A stretch of 64,000 nucleotides of DNA, taken from Amycolatopsis bartoniae (GTDB lineage Bacteria > Actinomycetota > Actinomycetes > Mycobacteriales > Pseudonocardiaceae). Numbering within the stretch: the stretch's first letter is position 1; every line of letters starts with the position of its first letter. Of the stretch, positions 24,826 to 33,124 are shown piece by piece. The position numbers and the translations under genes are program-made. The notes beneath the pieces were generated by a model. It was not told the origin of the DNA, searched no databases, and saw only the letters and a list, made by a program, of their open reading frames with translations. The stretch is taken from assembly GCF_014191255.1 (NCBI RefSeq), contig NZ_JACHWH010000003.1:253501-317500 (forward strand), given 5' to 3'.

Positions 24826-25851
24826 ATGGTCGACTTCTTCACCGGGCTCCAACCACTCGAGCCGGGCGAGACCGATCCCGCCCGGCTCGTCGAGCGGGTG
24901 CGTGAGCTGGACGCGTCGGAGGCGATCGATCGAGTGCTCGTGGGGTACTCGTCGATCTGGCCGCACAATCACGCGACCGCGCCGTACATGCTGGCCATGA
25001 CCGAGAAGTTCTCCCCGATCGTGGCCCACCGCCCCGGCGTGATGGCCCCCACGGCGGCGGCGCGGTACTTCGCCACCCTGGACGTCCTGGCCGGCGGACG
25101 GTTGGCGATCAACGTGGTGGTCGGGGGCTCGGACAAGGACCTGCACCGCGAGAGCGACAACACCCCGAAAGCGCAGCGCTACGAGCGGGCGATCGAGTAC
25201 CTCGACCTCGTCCGCCGGACCTGGACCGAGCCCACGTCGTTCGACCACCAGGGCCGGTTCTACGCCGCGGAGAACGTCAAGATCCTCACCCGCCCGGTGC
25301 GGGGTGAGGTCCCGATCTTCATGGGTGGCGAGAGCGACGCCGCGGTCGACTTCGGTGCCCGGCACGCCGACCTCTACATGCTCTGGGGTGAGCCGTTCGC
25401 GGGAACGCGAGAGCGCATCGCCCGGGTGCGGGCCGCCGCGGAGGGCTACGGCCGGCCAATGGAGTTCTCGCTGAGTTTGCGCCTGTTCCTCGGCGAGACC
25501 GAGGACGACGCCTGGGCGAAGGCCCGCTCGGTCGAGCGGCAGATCGCGCAGGCCCAGGGCAGCCACGCCTTCCTGCGCTCGTCCGCCACGGACAACTCGG
25601 TCGGGCGGCAGCGCGCGCTGGCGTTGACCGACGAGGAACTCCACGACACCTGCTTCTGGACCGGGCTGACGAAGCTGCTGGGCGGGTTCGCGAACTCACA
25701 AGCGCTGGTCGGGACCGAGGAGCAGGTCATGGACACCCTCGGCACCTACCACGACCTGGGGATCGGGACCTTCCTGGTCACCACCGGGGCCGAGGCCGGC
25801 TGGGACCCCGCTCTGGAGGACTTCCTGCTGCGCGCGAAGAAGGAGCTCTGA
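24826..25851 (+). CDS. LLM-class flavin-dependent monooxygenase (SsuD-like)
   Basis: A 341-residue luciferase-like TIM-barrel monooxygenase, closest in style to SsuD alkanesulfonate monooxygenases. It has VGYSSIWPHNHATAPYMLAM, APTAAARYFATLDVLAGGRL, INVVVGGSDKDLHRE and VPIFMGGESDAAVDFGARHA, with the late insertion containing SATDNSVGRQRAL. Such enzymes use reduced FMN from a partner reductase, and a flavin reductase closes this same operon (29072). AGAGGAG precedes ATG 24826. The GTG of the CoA synthetase follows its stop by 2 bases. Oxidative C-S, C-N or Baeyer-Villiger-like cleavage is possible. Confidence 0.9.
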   Translation: MVDFFTGLQPLEPGETDPARLVERVRELDASEAIDRVLVGYSSIWPHNHATAPYMLAMTEKFSPIVAHRPGVMAPTAAARYFATLDVLAGGRLAINVVVGGSDKDLHRESDNTPKAQRYERAIEYLDLVRRTWTEPTSFDHQGRFYAAENVKILTRPVRGEVPIFMGGESDAAVDFGARHADLYMLWGEPFAGTRERIARVRAAAEGYGRPMEFSLSLRLFLGETEDDAWAKARSVERQIAQAQGSHAFLRSSATDNSVGRQRALALTDEELHDTCFWTGLTKLLGGFANSQALVGTEEQVMDTLGTYHDLGIGTFLVTTGAEAGWDPALEDFLLRAKKEL

Positions 25852-25853
25852 TC

Positions 25854-27464
25854 GTGCTCGACCTGCGGTCGCTGGGCGGCGGCACGGTCGGTGGACTGCT
25901 CGCCGACCGTGCCGGCCGTACTCCCGGCAAACCGGCTCTGCTGTTCGAGGACGAGCGGCTCAGCTACGCCGAACTGGATGCCATGGCGTCGGCTGTGGCG
26001 CGGGGTCTGCTCGGCCTCGGGGTCGCCCCCGGCTCGTCAGTGGGGGTGTTCCTGCCGAATCGCACGGAAGTCCTCGGCGCCTTCTTCGGGATCGCCAGGG
26101 CGGGCCTGGTCGAGGTGCCGGTGAACACCGCCTACAAGGGCGCCTTCCTCGACCACGCGCTGGGGCACACGGACGTGCAGGTCCTGCTCACCGAGCCCGG
26201 GCTGCTCGACCTGGTCGCCGCGCTGCCCGAACGCCCTCACGCGCTGCGGACGGTCGTGCTGCTGGCCGACGAGGTCCCCGGCGGCGTGTCGCTGCCCGGT
26301 GTCGAGATCCTCACCTGGCACTCCATGCTCGCCCGCGGCGACGCGGAGCAGGCGTTCCCCAAGGTCGGCCTGGCTGACCCGGTGGGGATCATGCTGACCT
26401 CCGGGACGACCGGGCGCAGCAAGGGGGCGGTCTACCCGGCGCTGATGCCCGTGGTCGCCGCGCACGAGTTCGCCGTGGCCATGGAGACCACCGCCGACGA
26501 GCGGCTCTACACCTGCCTGCCGTTGTTCCACGGCGCCGCGAAGTTCAACATCTCCCTGCACGCCGTCGCCGCGGGCGCCACCATCGTGCTCGGGCGGCGC
26601 TTCAGCGCGAGCCGGTTCTGGGACGAGATCCGCCGCCACGAGGTCACGCAGTTCAACGCCCTGGGTTCGGTGCTGCCGATGCTCCTCGCCCAGCCCCCCT
26701 CGGATCGCGACCGGGATCACCCCGCCCGCAAGGTCTTCGCCGCGCCCGCACCACCGCCCGTGCTGACCGCGGTCGAGGAGCGCTTCGGTGTGCACGTCGT
26801 GGAGGGCTACGGCCTGACCGAGATCAAGACGATCGTCTGGAACCCCATCCGGCGACGCAAGATCGGCTCCATGGGCGTCCCTTCCGCCACGACGCTGCTC
26901 GAGGTCCACGACGACCTGGGCTTCCCGGTCGCGCCGGGGGAGGTCGGGGAGATCGTGTACCGGCCCCGCGTCCCGCACATCATGTTCTCCGGGTACTACC
27001 ACCAGCCCGAGGCCACGGTGGAGACTTCCCGCGATCTCTGGTGGCACACCGGAGACCTCGGCTTCATCGACGAGGACGGCTACTTCTACTTCGTCGACCG
27101 CAAGAAGGACGCCCTGCGGCGCCGCGGCGAGAACGTGTCCTCCCAGGAGGTCGAGGCCGTCCTGCTCGCCCATCCCGCCGTGGCCGACGCCGCCGCGATC
27201 GGCGTCGCGTCCGACCTCGGCGAGCAGGAGGTCATGGCTGTCGTCCAGGTCGCCGACGGCGCCGAACTCGACCTGAAGGACCTCTTCGCGCACTGCGACC
27301 GGTCCATGCCGCACTTCATGGTGCCCCGCTACTACCGCCTCGTCGAGGAATTCCCCACCACCCCCACCGGCAAGATCCGCAAGGCGGCGCTCCGGGAGAC
27401 CGGACTCACCCACGACGCCTGGGACGCCGAAGCCGCCGGCCTGACTCCCACCCGCCACCGCTGA
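25854..27464 (+). CDS. AMP-dependent acyl-CoA synthetase (CaiC/ANL family)
   Basis: A 536-residue ANL-superfamily ligase that adenylates a carboxylate and transfers it to CoA. It carries the P-loop MLTSGTTGRSKGAVYP, YTCLPLFHGAAKF, VEGYGLTEIKT, WWHTGDLGFIDEDGYFYFVD with RKKDALRRRGENVSSQEVE, and the C-terminal Lys in TPTGKIRKAAL. GTG 25854 uses the AAGGAG in the end of the monooxygenase gene, so the two are tightly coupled. It should activate the acid produced by the oxidation steps before the lyase-like step. Confidence 0.92.
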   Translation: MLDLRSLGGGTVGGLLADRAGRTPGKPALLFEDERLSYAELDAMASAVARGLLGLGVAPGSSVGVFLPNRTEVLGAFFGIARAGLVEVPVNTAYKGAFLDHALGHTDVQVLLTEPGLLDLVAALPERPHALRTVVLLADEVPGGVSLPGVEILTWHSMLARGDAEQAFPKVGLADPVGIMLTSGTTGRSKGAVYPALMPVVAAHEFAVAMETTADERLYTCLPLFHGAAKFNISLHAVAAGATIVLGRRFSASRFWDEIRRHEVTQFNALGSVLPMLLAQPPSDRDRDHPARKVFAAPAPPPVLTAVEERFGVHVVEGYGLTEIKTIVWNPIRRRKIGSMGVPSATTLLEVHDDLGFPVAPGEVGEIVYRPRVPHIMFSGYYHQPEATVETSRDLWWHTGDLGFIDEDGYFYFVDRKKDALRRRGENVSSQEVEAVLLAHPAVADAAAIGVASDLGEQEVMAVVQVADGAELDLKDLFAHCDRSMPHFMVPRYYRLVEEFPTTPTGKIRKAALRETGLTHDAWDAEAAGLTPTRHR

Positions 27465-27487
27465 CCCCGGCCGTAGGAGAGAAGCCG

Positions 27488-28489
27488 ATGACCCCACCTC
27501 TTCCCACGACGCCCGGTACCGCGCCCCGGGCCGTCGTCCGGCTACGCGAGATCGCGCCGCGGCTCACCTTCCAGGCGCACCGGGCACCGACCGACCTGAA
27601 GATCGAGCTCGTGCAGCGGCTCGTCCGCGCCGGGTTGCGGGACTTCGAGCTGTCGTCGTTCGTGCGCCCCGACCTCGTCCCCGGCCTCGCCGACGCCGCC
27701 GAGGTGTTCGGCGCGGTGCGTGCGGTTCCCGGCCTGACCCTGGGCTGTTGCATCGGCAACGAGCGAGGCCTGCGTGCCGCTGCCGACGCCGGCGCCGACT
27801 CCGCCACCTTCCTGCTCTCGGCCGACGACGCCTTCGCCCGGGCCAACATCGGGCGCAGCACCACCGAATCCCTGGTGGAGCTCGAGCGCCTCGCCGCCGT
27901 CGCGGCGGACCTGGGGATCGCGCTGGGCTCCTACGTCATCTTCGCCTGGGGCGGGCCCACCGGACCCGCCCGCGGCCCGGCCGAGCTCGAACCACTGGCC
28001 CGCCGGCTCGTCGACATCGGCGTCACCGAGTGGGTCCTGGCCGACTCCGTCGGCTACGCCGCACCGCCCCAGATCCGCGAGCTGATCGAGGCCGCCGCCC
28101 GGCACGTGCCCCTCGGGTCGCTGACCGTCCAGGTCCACGACAACCGCGGACTCGGCGTCGCGAACGTCCTCGAACTCGCGGCCCTCGGGGTCGGCACCAT
28201 CGACGTCTCCCTCGCCGGCAGCGGTGGCCACCCCGCGATGCCGGGCCAGCGCGGTGGCGGGGTCTGCACCGAGGATGCCGCCCAGGCCCTCGAACTCGCC
28301 GGCTACGACACCGGAACCGACCTCGCCGCCCTCGTCGACACGGCCAACTGGCTGGAGCGCGAAGGCGTGCCCGGCCTGGGATTCGTCCGGCACGTCGGCG
28401 CCGTGCCCGAAGCCGCGCAGGCACCGGCCGCACTGACCTTCACCTGGCAGACCAAGACCGCGACACACGAAAGCGAGCACGCACAATGA
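27488..28489 (+). CDS. HMG-CoA lyase-like protein lacking canonical metal ligands
   Basis: A 333-residue DRE-TIM-type protein clearly aligned over its full length with HMG-CoA lyase: FELSSFVRPDLVPGLADA, CIGNERGLRAAADAGA, GITEWVLADSVGYA-like strand, GVGTIDVSLAGSGG. Of the four metal ligands of human HMGCL, Asp42 is Leu26 (APRLTFQ), His233 is Gln215 (VQVHDN), Asn275 is Gly258, and only His235 (His217) remains. Catalytic Cys266 is His248 (GSGGHP). Arg41, Glu72 and Asp204 equivalents persist. ATG 27488 follows AGGAGAGAAGCCG. A changed C-C or non-lyase reaction, or loss of catalysis, must be considered. Confidence 0.85.
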   Translation: MTPPLPTTPGTAPRAVVRLREIAPRLTFQAHRAPTDLKIELVQRLVRAGLRDFELSSFVRPDLVPGLADAAEVFGAVRAVPGLTLGCCIGNERGLRAAADAGADSATFLLSADDAFARANIGRSTTESLVELERLAAVAADLGIALGSYVIFAWGGPTGPARGPAELEPLARRLVDIGVTEWVLADSVGYAAPPQIRELIEAAARHVPLGSLTVQVHDNRGLGVANVLELAALGVGTIDVSLAGSGGHPAMPGQRGGGVCTEDAAQALELAGYDTGTDLAALVDTANWLEREGVPGLGFVRHVGAVPEAAQAPAALTFTWQTKTATHESEHAQ

Positions 28490-29022
28490 CCACGACCGGC
28501 GCAGCCGTCACCGGGCTTCGAACGAGCGACCAGCGCTACACGATCGCCGTGATCGACGGACCGAACGTCTCCAATCTCGCGCGGCGGAGCAAGCGGATGT
28601 ACGGCCCCAACGCGTCCGCCGAGGGCCTCGGGAAGTTCGTCCTGGAGTGGGGCGGCCGGCTCGGGGTGGACGTGGAGCGGTTCCTGTCGAACCACGAGGG
28701 CGCGATCCTCGAGTACATCCACGAATCGAGTGATCGCGTGGACGGTTACCTCGTCAATCCGGCGGGGCTGACCACCACCAGCCACTCGGTCCCGTTCGCC
28801 CTCTACGACACCGGCAGACCGGTGGTCGAGGTGCACTTCGCCAACATCAGCGCATCGGCGGCGACGGCACGCGGCCCGGTCATCGGCCCGGGCGTGTCCA
28901 CCTTCACGCCGCTGGTTTCCGGCCAGGTCATGGGAATGCGCGAGTACAGCTACGCGGGCGCGCTCCTGTCCCTGGTACTCGCGTTGGATGACGTGACCTT
29001 CTTCGGCGCCGATCCCGAGTAG
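28486..29022 (+). CDS. Type II 3-dehydroquinase-fold protein (AroQ-like paralogue)
   Basis: A 178-residue protein of the type II dehydroquinase fold. Seen: DGPNVSNLARRSKRMYG (Asn27 and lid Arg/Tyr39), LSNHEGAILEYIHE, LVNPAGLTTTSHS (Asn91) and VEVHFAN (His117). Compared with M. tuberculosis AroQ, His81 is Thr97 and the AREEFR arginine segment is replaced (SASAATARG), so dehydroquinate is unlikely to be its substrate. It is about 30 residues longer than AroQ. ATG 28486 overlaps the lyase-like stop, so both are made together; a dehydration or hydration step in the same catabolic route is inferred. Confidence 0.83.
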   Translation: MTTTGAAVTGLRTSDQRYTIAVIDGPNVSNLARRSKRMYGPNASAEGLGKFVLEWGGRLGVDVERFLSNHEGAILEYIHESSDRVDGYLVNPAGLTTTSHSVPFALYDTGRPVVEVHFANISASAATARGPVIGPGVSTFTPLVSGQVMGMREYSYAGALLSLVLALDDVTFFGADPE

Positions 29023-29071
29023 ACGGATTCGCTCGGTTGCCGCCGCACGTCTGAAGAGGAGGAAACCCGTC

Positions 29072-29569
29072 TTGATCATCCCCGACCTCGCCGACACCGG
29101 CGCGCTGCGGCGAGCCTACGGCACCTTTCCCAGCGGTGTGACCGCCGTCTGCGCGCTGCGCGACGCCGCTCCCGTCGGCATTGTCGCGAGCTCGTTCGTC
29201 GCGGTCTCGATGAACCCTCCCTTGGTATCGGTGTGCGTCCAGCACACCTCGACGACCTGGCCGCTACTGGCCGACCGGCCACGGCTCGGGTTGTCGCTGC
29301 TCGGAGAGACTCACGAGGAGGCCTGCTGGCAGCTCGCGTCGAAGACCGGGGACCGGTTCGCGGGAATCGGCTACACGGTGACCGATGAGGGCGCGGTACT
29401 GCTGCACGACGCGGCCGCCTGGCTCGACTGCTCCATCGACACCGTCGTCACGGCCGGGGATCACGACGTGGTGCTGCTGCGCGTGCAGGCTCTGCAGACT
29501 CACCCCGACGTCGCCCCGCTGGTCTATCAAGGCAGCCGGGTCCGCTCCCTGTCCGCGCCGGCATCCTGA
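29072..29569 (+). CDS. Flavin reductase (NADH:FMN, DIM6/NTAB family)
   Basis: A 165-residue flavin reductase domain protein. LRRAYGTFPSGVTAVCAL, GIVASSFVAVSMNPPLVSVC, LADRPRLGLSLLGETHEEAC and GDHDVVLLRVQAL are the usual landmarks. It would deliver reduced FMN/FAD to the LLM monooxygenase of the same cluster, making a two-component system. TTG 29072 is taken as start because AGAGGAGGA (29055-29063) lies 8 bases upstream and homology begins at once. Last gene of the MarR cluster; a 120-base gap without features follows. Confidence 0.9.
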   Translation: MIIPDLADTGALRRAYGTFPSGVTAVCALRDAAPVGIVASSFVAVSMNPPLVSVCVQHTSTTWPLLADRPRLGLSLLGETHEEACWQLASKTGDRFAGIGYTVTDEGAVLLHDAAAWLDCSIDTVVTAGDHDVVLLRVQALQTHPDVAPLVYQGSRVRSLSAPAS

Positions 29570-29689
29570 ATGCCCGCCCGGCACAGGTGTCGTGTGGTGC
29601 ACTGGGAATCTTCGACAATGGTCGCCTGCATCGGGACCCCACGGTAAGCAAGACTGGAGCGACGGTTTCCGCTCGGCGAAGGGCAGCGC

Positions 29690-30970
29690 ATGGTCGACGT
29701 GGTGGTGATCGGGGCCGGGGTGATCGGGTCGTCGATCGCGCTCGAGCTCGCGCGGGCCGGGCGGAAGGTCGTCGTGCTCGACCGCGCGGCCGGGGCTGGC
29801 CAGGGGTCGACGTCGGCGTCGAGTGCGATCGTGCGCTACAACTTCTCGACCGCGGCGGGCGTCGCGATGGCGTGGGAGGCGCACTTCGGCTGGCGGGACT
29901 GGGCCGGGCACCTCGGGCACGATGTCGGCGACCTGGCGGAGTTCCGCCAGTGCGGGTTGGTCATGCTGGATGTCGACGCGGCCCCGCGCGCGTCGTGGCT
30001 TCCCCTGTTCGACGAGATCGGCATCCCCTATGAGGAATGGGACAGTGCGGCGCTGGCCGAGCGGATCGCGGGGATCGACACCGGCCGCTACTGGCCGCCG
30101 AAACGCCTGGAGGACGACGCGTTCTGGGCGGATGTGCCGGGCACGCTCGGCGGGGTGTACACCCCGGACGCGGGGTACGTCTCGGATCCGGCGCTGGCCG
30201 CGGTCAACCTGGCCGCCGCGGCGGCTGCCGAAGGTGCGCAGTTCCGCTTCCGCAGCACGGTGGCAGCGGTGGAAAAGGGGGGTGGACGCGTTACCGCGGT
30301 CCGGCTGGCGGACGGCACCCTCATCTCCGGCGATGTGGTCGTGAACGCAGCGGGTCCCTGGTCGGGATCGGTCAACCGGCTGGCGGGGGTGGGTGCCGAC
30401 TTCACTGTCGGCGTGCGCCCCCTGCGGCAGGAGGTCGCACACGTTCCGGTCCGGTCGGGTTACCGCGGGCCCGCGGTGGCGGACATGGATCTCGGCACCT
30501 ACTTCCGGGGTGAGGTCGGCGGGGACCTGCTCGTCGGCGGTACGGAACCGGAGTGCGACCCGTTGCAGTGGATCGACGAGCCCGACACCGTCGACGTGCA
30601 CCCGACGGCGGCGGTGTTCGAGGCGCAGGTGACCCGGGCCGCGCGCCGGCTGCCGGATCTCGCGGTGCCGAACCGGGCTCGTGGTGTGGTGGGCGTCTAT
30701 GACGTGGCCGACGACTGGACCCCGATCTACGACCGCACGGACCTCGGTGGCTTCTACGTCGCGATCGGGACCAGTGGCAACCAGTTCAAGAACGCCCCGG
30801 TGGTCGGCCAGGTGCTGGCGGAGCTCATCGACCGGGTCGAGAACGGCGCCGACCACGACGCGTCGCCGGTGCGATTCCGGGCGCCGCACACGGGACTGGA
30901 GATCGATCTCGGGGCGTTCTCCCGCCGGCGCCGCCGGAACGCGGCGAACTCCGGCACGGTGATGGGCTGA
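29690..30970 (+). CDS. FAD-dependent oxidoreductase of the DAO family
   Basis: A 426-residue glycine/D-amino acid oxidase-type flavoprotein. The FAD dinucleotide motif is VVVIGAGVIGSSIALELARA, the adenine-ribose acid is in VVVLDR, GSTSASSAIVRYNFS follows, and VVNAAGPWSG and the C-terminal VAIGTSGNQFKNAPVVGQVL complete the FAD site. It resembles sarcosine oxidase beta/opine-type oxidases. ATG 29690 overlaps no upstream gene. It converges on the PucR gene (2-base gap) and belongs functionally to the peptide/amino-acid island, oxidising a secondary or D-amino acid to imine. Confidence 0.88.
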   Translation: MVDVVVIGAGVIGSSIALELARAGRKVVVLDRAAGAGQGSTSASSAIVRYNFSTAAGVAMAWEAHFGWRDWAGHLGHDVGDLAEFRQCGLVMLDVDAAPRASWLPLFDEIGIPYEEWDSAALAERIAGIDTGRYWPPKRLEDDAFWADVPGTLGGVYTPDAGYVSDPALAAVNLAAAAAAEGAQFRFRSTVAAVEKGGGRVTAVRLADGTLISGDVVVNAAGPWSGSVNRLAGVGADFTVGVRPLRQEVAHVPVRSGYRGPAVADMDLGTYFRGEVGGDLLVGGTEPECDPLQWIDEPDTVDVHPTAAVFEAQVTRAARRLPDLAVPNRARGVVGVYDVADDWTPIYDRTDLGGFYVAIGTSGNQFKNAPVVGQVLAELIDRVENGADHDASPVRFRAPHTGLEIDLGAFSRRRRRNAANSGTVMG

Positions 30971-30972
30971 AC

Positions 30973-32172
30973 TCAGACGAGGCGCTGCATGCGGGCGGCC
31001 TTGATCCCCAGGTGCAGCGCCAGGCGCTGTTCTCCGTCGGCGAGGTCCACTCCGGTGACCTGTTCGATGCGCCGGAGCCGCTGGTAGACGCTGGCCCGGT
31101 GCACCGAGAGGAGCTCCGCGACCGTGCGCGCGTCGCCGGCGTGGTCGAGGAACAGCTCTGCCGTGGCGAAGAGCGTCGGGTCGGCTTCGAGCAGCCGGTT
31201 GACCGTCGAGTCGGGCCCGTCGGTCAGGCCGTCGAGGGGGAGGCCGGCGAGGAGTCCGTAGACCCCGAGTTCGCCGGACTTCGCGACCGGGCGGAAGCGC
31301 GGCACGGCGTCCGCGACCCGGGCCGCCTGGAGCGCGCCCCGGTACGACGTCACGACGTCGGCCAGGGTGGGCACGGCCGGCCCGACGCCCACGACGACGC
31401 TGCGCCACCGGCCGGCCTTGCCCAGCAGCCGGCAGGCTGCCTCGTGCACCGCGGTCGCCAGCTTCGGTGAGTGCCGCTGGGCCGGTTCGGTGGTGACCAG
31501 CACGCCGTGCGTGGGACGCACCATGCGCAGGCACTCCCGTTCGGGCACCGAGTGAGCCGCCTGGTCCAGCGCCATCGACAACGCCAGACGATCGTCCTCG
31601 CCGAGGTCCGAGCCATCCGCGGGGGCGGCGAGCACGACGAGGACGACGGTGGCGCCGCGCGAGGCGAACAGGCCGTTTTCGGTCAGCTGTGCGGCGGCGC
31701 AGCCGCGCTTCTCCAGGTCGTCGGAGACGAGGTCCCGCAGCAGTTCACCGGCGCGTGCGTTCTGCAGCTCGGACAGGATCCGTTCGCGGAACAGCAGCTC
31801 CCCGGCCTGGCCGGCGAACGACACCGCGACGGCCAGCTCGGTGTCGGCGATCGGCTCGTGCTCGATCAGCCAGAGACAGCCGAAGTGCATGCCCTGGCAG
31901 CGCACCGGGATCGCGATCCGGGGGTCCGTCTGCAGGGCCGGATTCGCGGGCAGCCGCACCGGTTGAGCGGCCTTCGACAGGGCGAAGCCCTGGAGCCAGG
32001 CGAGGCCCTCGGGTGGCACCTCTCGGGTGAGGACGACCGCCTTCCGCATGTCGTCGACGTCCTCGCCGTGTCCGCTGTAGGCGAGCAGCCGGAAGGCCGT
32101 GTCGTCGATGGCGACCGGCTGCCGCAGCCGCTGGGCGAGTGCGTCGACGAGGTGCTGCAGTTCGTTGCTCAT
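30973..32172 (-). CDS. PucR-family transcriptional regulator
   Basis: A 399-residue regulator with a GAF-like sensory N-terminus (DDTAFRLLAYSGHGEDVD), a central GGDEF-like CdaR segment (WRSVVVGVGPAVPTLADVVT) and a C-terminal PucR HTH (DARTVAELLSVHRASVYQRL followed by RRIEQVTGVDL). PucR proteins govern purine, amino-acid and peptide catabolism. ATG 32172 with a weak AGGGG is preferred; an ATG at 32223 would add 17 residues. The palindrome GCTACACCGTAGC (32224-32236) lies right upstream. It is downstream of, and co-directed with, the S9 and M55 peptidase genes. Confidence 0.88.
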   Translation of the reverse strand: MSNELQHLVDALAQRLRQPVAIDDTAFRLLAYSGHGEDVDDMRKAVVLTREVPPEGLAWLQGFALSKAAQPVRLPANPALQTDPRIAIPVRCQGMHFGCLWLIEHEPIADTELAVAVSFAGQAGELLFRERILSELQNARAGELLRDLVSDDLEKRGCAAAQLTENGLFASRGATVVLVVLAAPADGSDLGEDDRLALSMALDQAAHSVPERECLRMVRPTHGVLVTTEPAQRHSPKLATAVHEAACRLLGKAGRWRSVVVGVGPAVPTLADVVTSYRGALQAARVADAVPRFRPVAKSGELGVYGLLAGLPLDGLTDGPDSTVNRLLEADPTLFATAELFLDHAGDARTVAELLSVHRASVYQRLRRIEQVTGVDLADGEQRLALHLGIKAARMQRLV

Positions 32173-32223
32173 GGTCCCGTGCCCCTGGTCAAGGCGCCTC
32201 TGGTGAGACTGGAAGCCATTCAT

Positions 32224-32236
32224 GCTACACCGTAGC
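32224..32236. promoter_or_regulatory. GCTAC-N3-GTAGC operator, copy 1 (before pucR)
   Basis: GCTAC (32224-32228) and GTAGC (32232-32236) are perfect arms around ACC. The same palindrome with GCC centre is at 35258-35270 before the TetR gene. It sits between the D-aminopeptidase stop and the PucR start. Confidence 0.5.
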
Positions 32237-32271
32237 GAGATAGCGGCAAGGGGCTTCGCGGCGCGGGGCGG

Positions 32272-33117
32272 TCACCGCCGGAGGGCCTGGGCGGCCGACT
32301 GCTGTGCGGCCAGGGCGGCCAGGTAGTACCAGGCCATGATCGCCCGCAGCAACTCGTCGACGCTCGACGTGGAGTACCGCAGGGTGTGCGCGGCCGGGCG
32401 CCCGGTGCCCGGTGTGGTCGCGGCGAGGTCGGCGCCCAGTGCGGTGGCGAAGTCGACCTCCAGCTCCAGGCGCTCGGGGACGGGCGGGACGGACAGCCGC
32501 GGCCCCTCGGTGACCGCGTGGGCCACGACGTCTTCGATCATCGCACCCGCGGCCGCCGGCGACAGCGAGTTCGTCGCCGACCAGCCGATCGCCTGCTTCG
32601 TCTCGACCGTCCGCACCCCGGGGAAGGCCTCCCGGGCCACTGCGCAGATCCGGTCGTCACCGGTGAGCACGCCGACCGGAACCGCCCGGTCGGCGGCGTA
32701 CAACGCGTTGACCTCGGCCTCGGACACCGGCTCCCCGTTGATGCGGACCTGGGTGAAGTTGGCGGAGAAGGTGTGCGAGAGCACGCCCGGCGCGCCGGCC
32801 GCGGCGTGGTAGCCGAGGAAGATCGCGACGACTGCCTCCCGGCTGAGTCCCTGGGCCATGCACGCGGGACGGGGACCGCCGGTGACGATCCGCGCGCGTG
32901 GATCGAGCTCGGCCACCAGGAGGTTGTCCATCGTGCCGTGGCTGTCGCTGACGACGACCTCGGTCGCACCGCCCGCGAAGGCTCCGCGGATGGCGGCGTT
33001 CGCCTCGGCGGTCATCAGCGCCTGGGCCCGGGGATAGCCGGAGCCGCCGCGCAGGATCTGGTCGAAGGTCGCGACGCCGGCGACGCCTTCGAGGTCGACG
33101 GAGAGGTAGACCTGCAT
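32272..33117 (-). CDS. M55 family D-aminopeptidase (DppA-like)
   Basis: A 281-residue self-compartmentalising zinc D-aminopeptidase homologue. Catalytic signatures are intact: SVDLEGVAG (Asp/Glu ligands, SxDxEG), VVSDSHGTMDN (His), FLGYHAAAGAPGVLSHTFS (two His) and PVSEAEVNALYAA (Glu). B. subtilis DppA releases D-Ala from D-Ala-D-Ala peptides. ATG 33117 follows GGGAGGTGACC; homology starts there. It is 7 bases after the S9 peptidase gene, so the two peptidases are co-expressed. Confidence 0.92.
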   Translation of the reverse strand: MQVYLSVDLEGVAGVATFDQILRGGSGYPRAQALMTAEANAAIRGAFAGGATEVVVSDSHGTMDNLLVAELDPRARIVTGGPRPACMAQGLSREAVVAIFLGYHAAAGAPGVLSHTFSANFTQVRINGEPVSEAEVNALYAADRAVPVGVLTGDDRICAVAREAFPGVRTVETKQAIGWSATNSLSPAAAGAMIEDVVAHAVTEGPRLSVPPVPERLELEVDFATALGADLAATTPGTGRPAAHTLRYSTSSVDELLRAIMAWYYLAALAAQQSAAQALRR

Positions 33118-33124
33118 GGGACGG

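Noticed and set aside
29264-31534. 756-codon minus-strand frame opposite the flavin reductase and DAO genes
   Set aside because: Crosses convergent genes and non-coding DNA, no recognisable domain.
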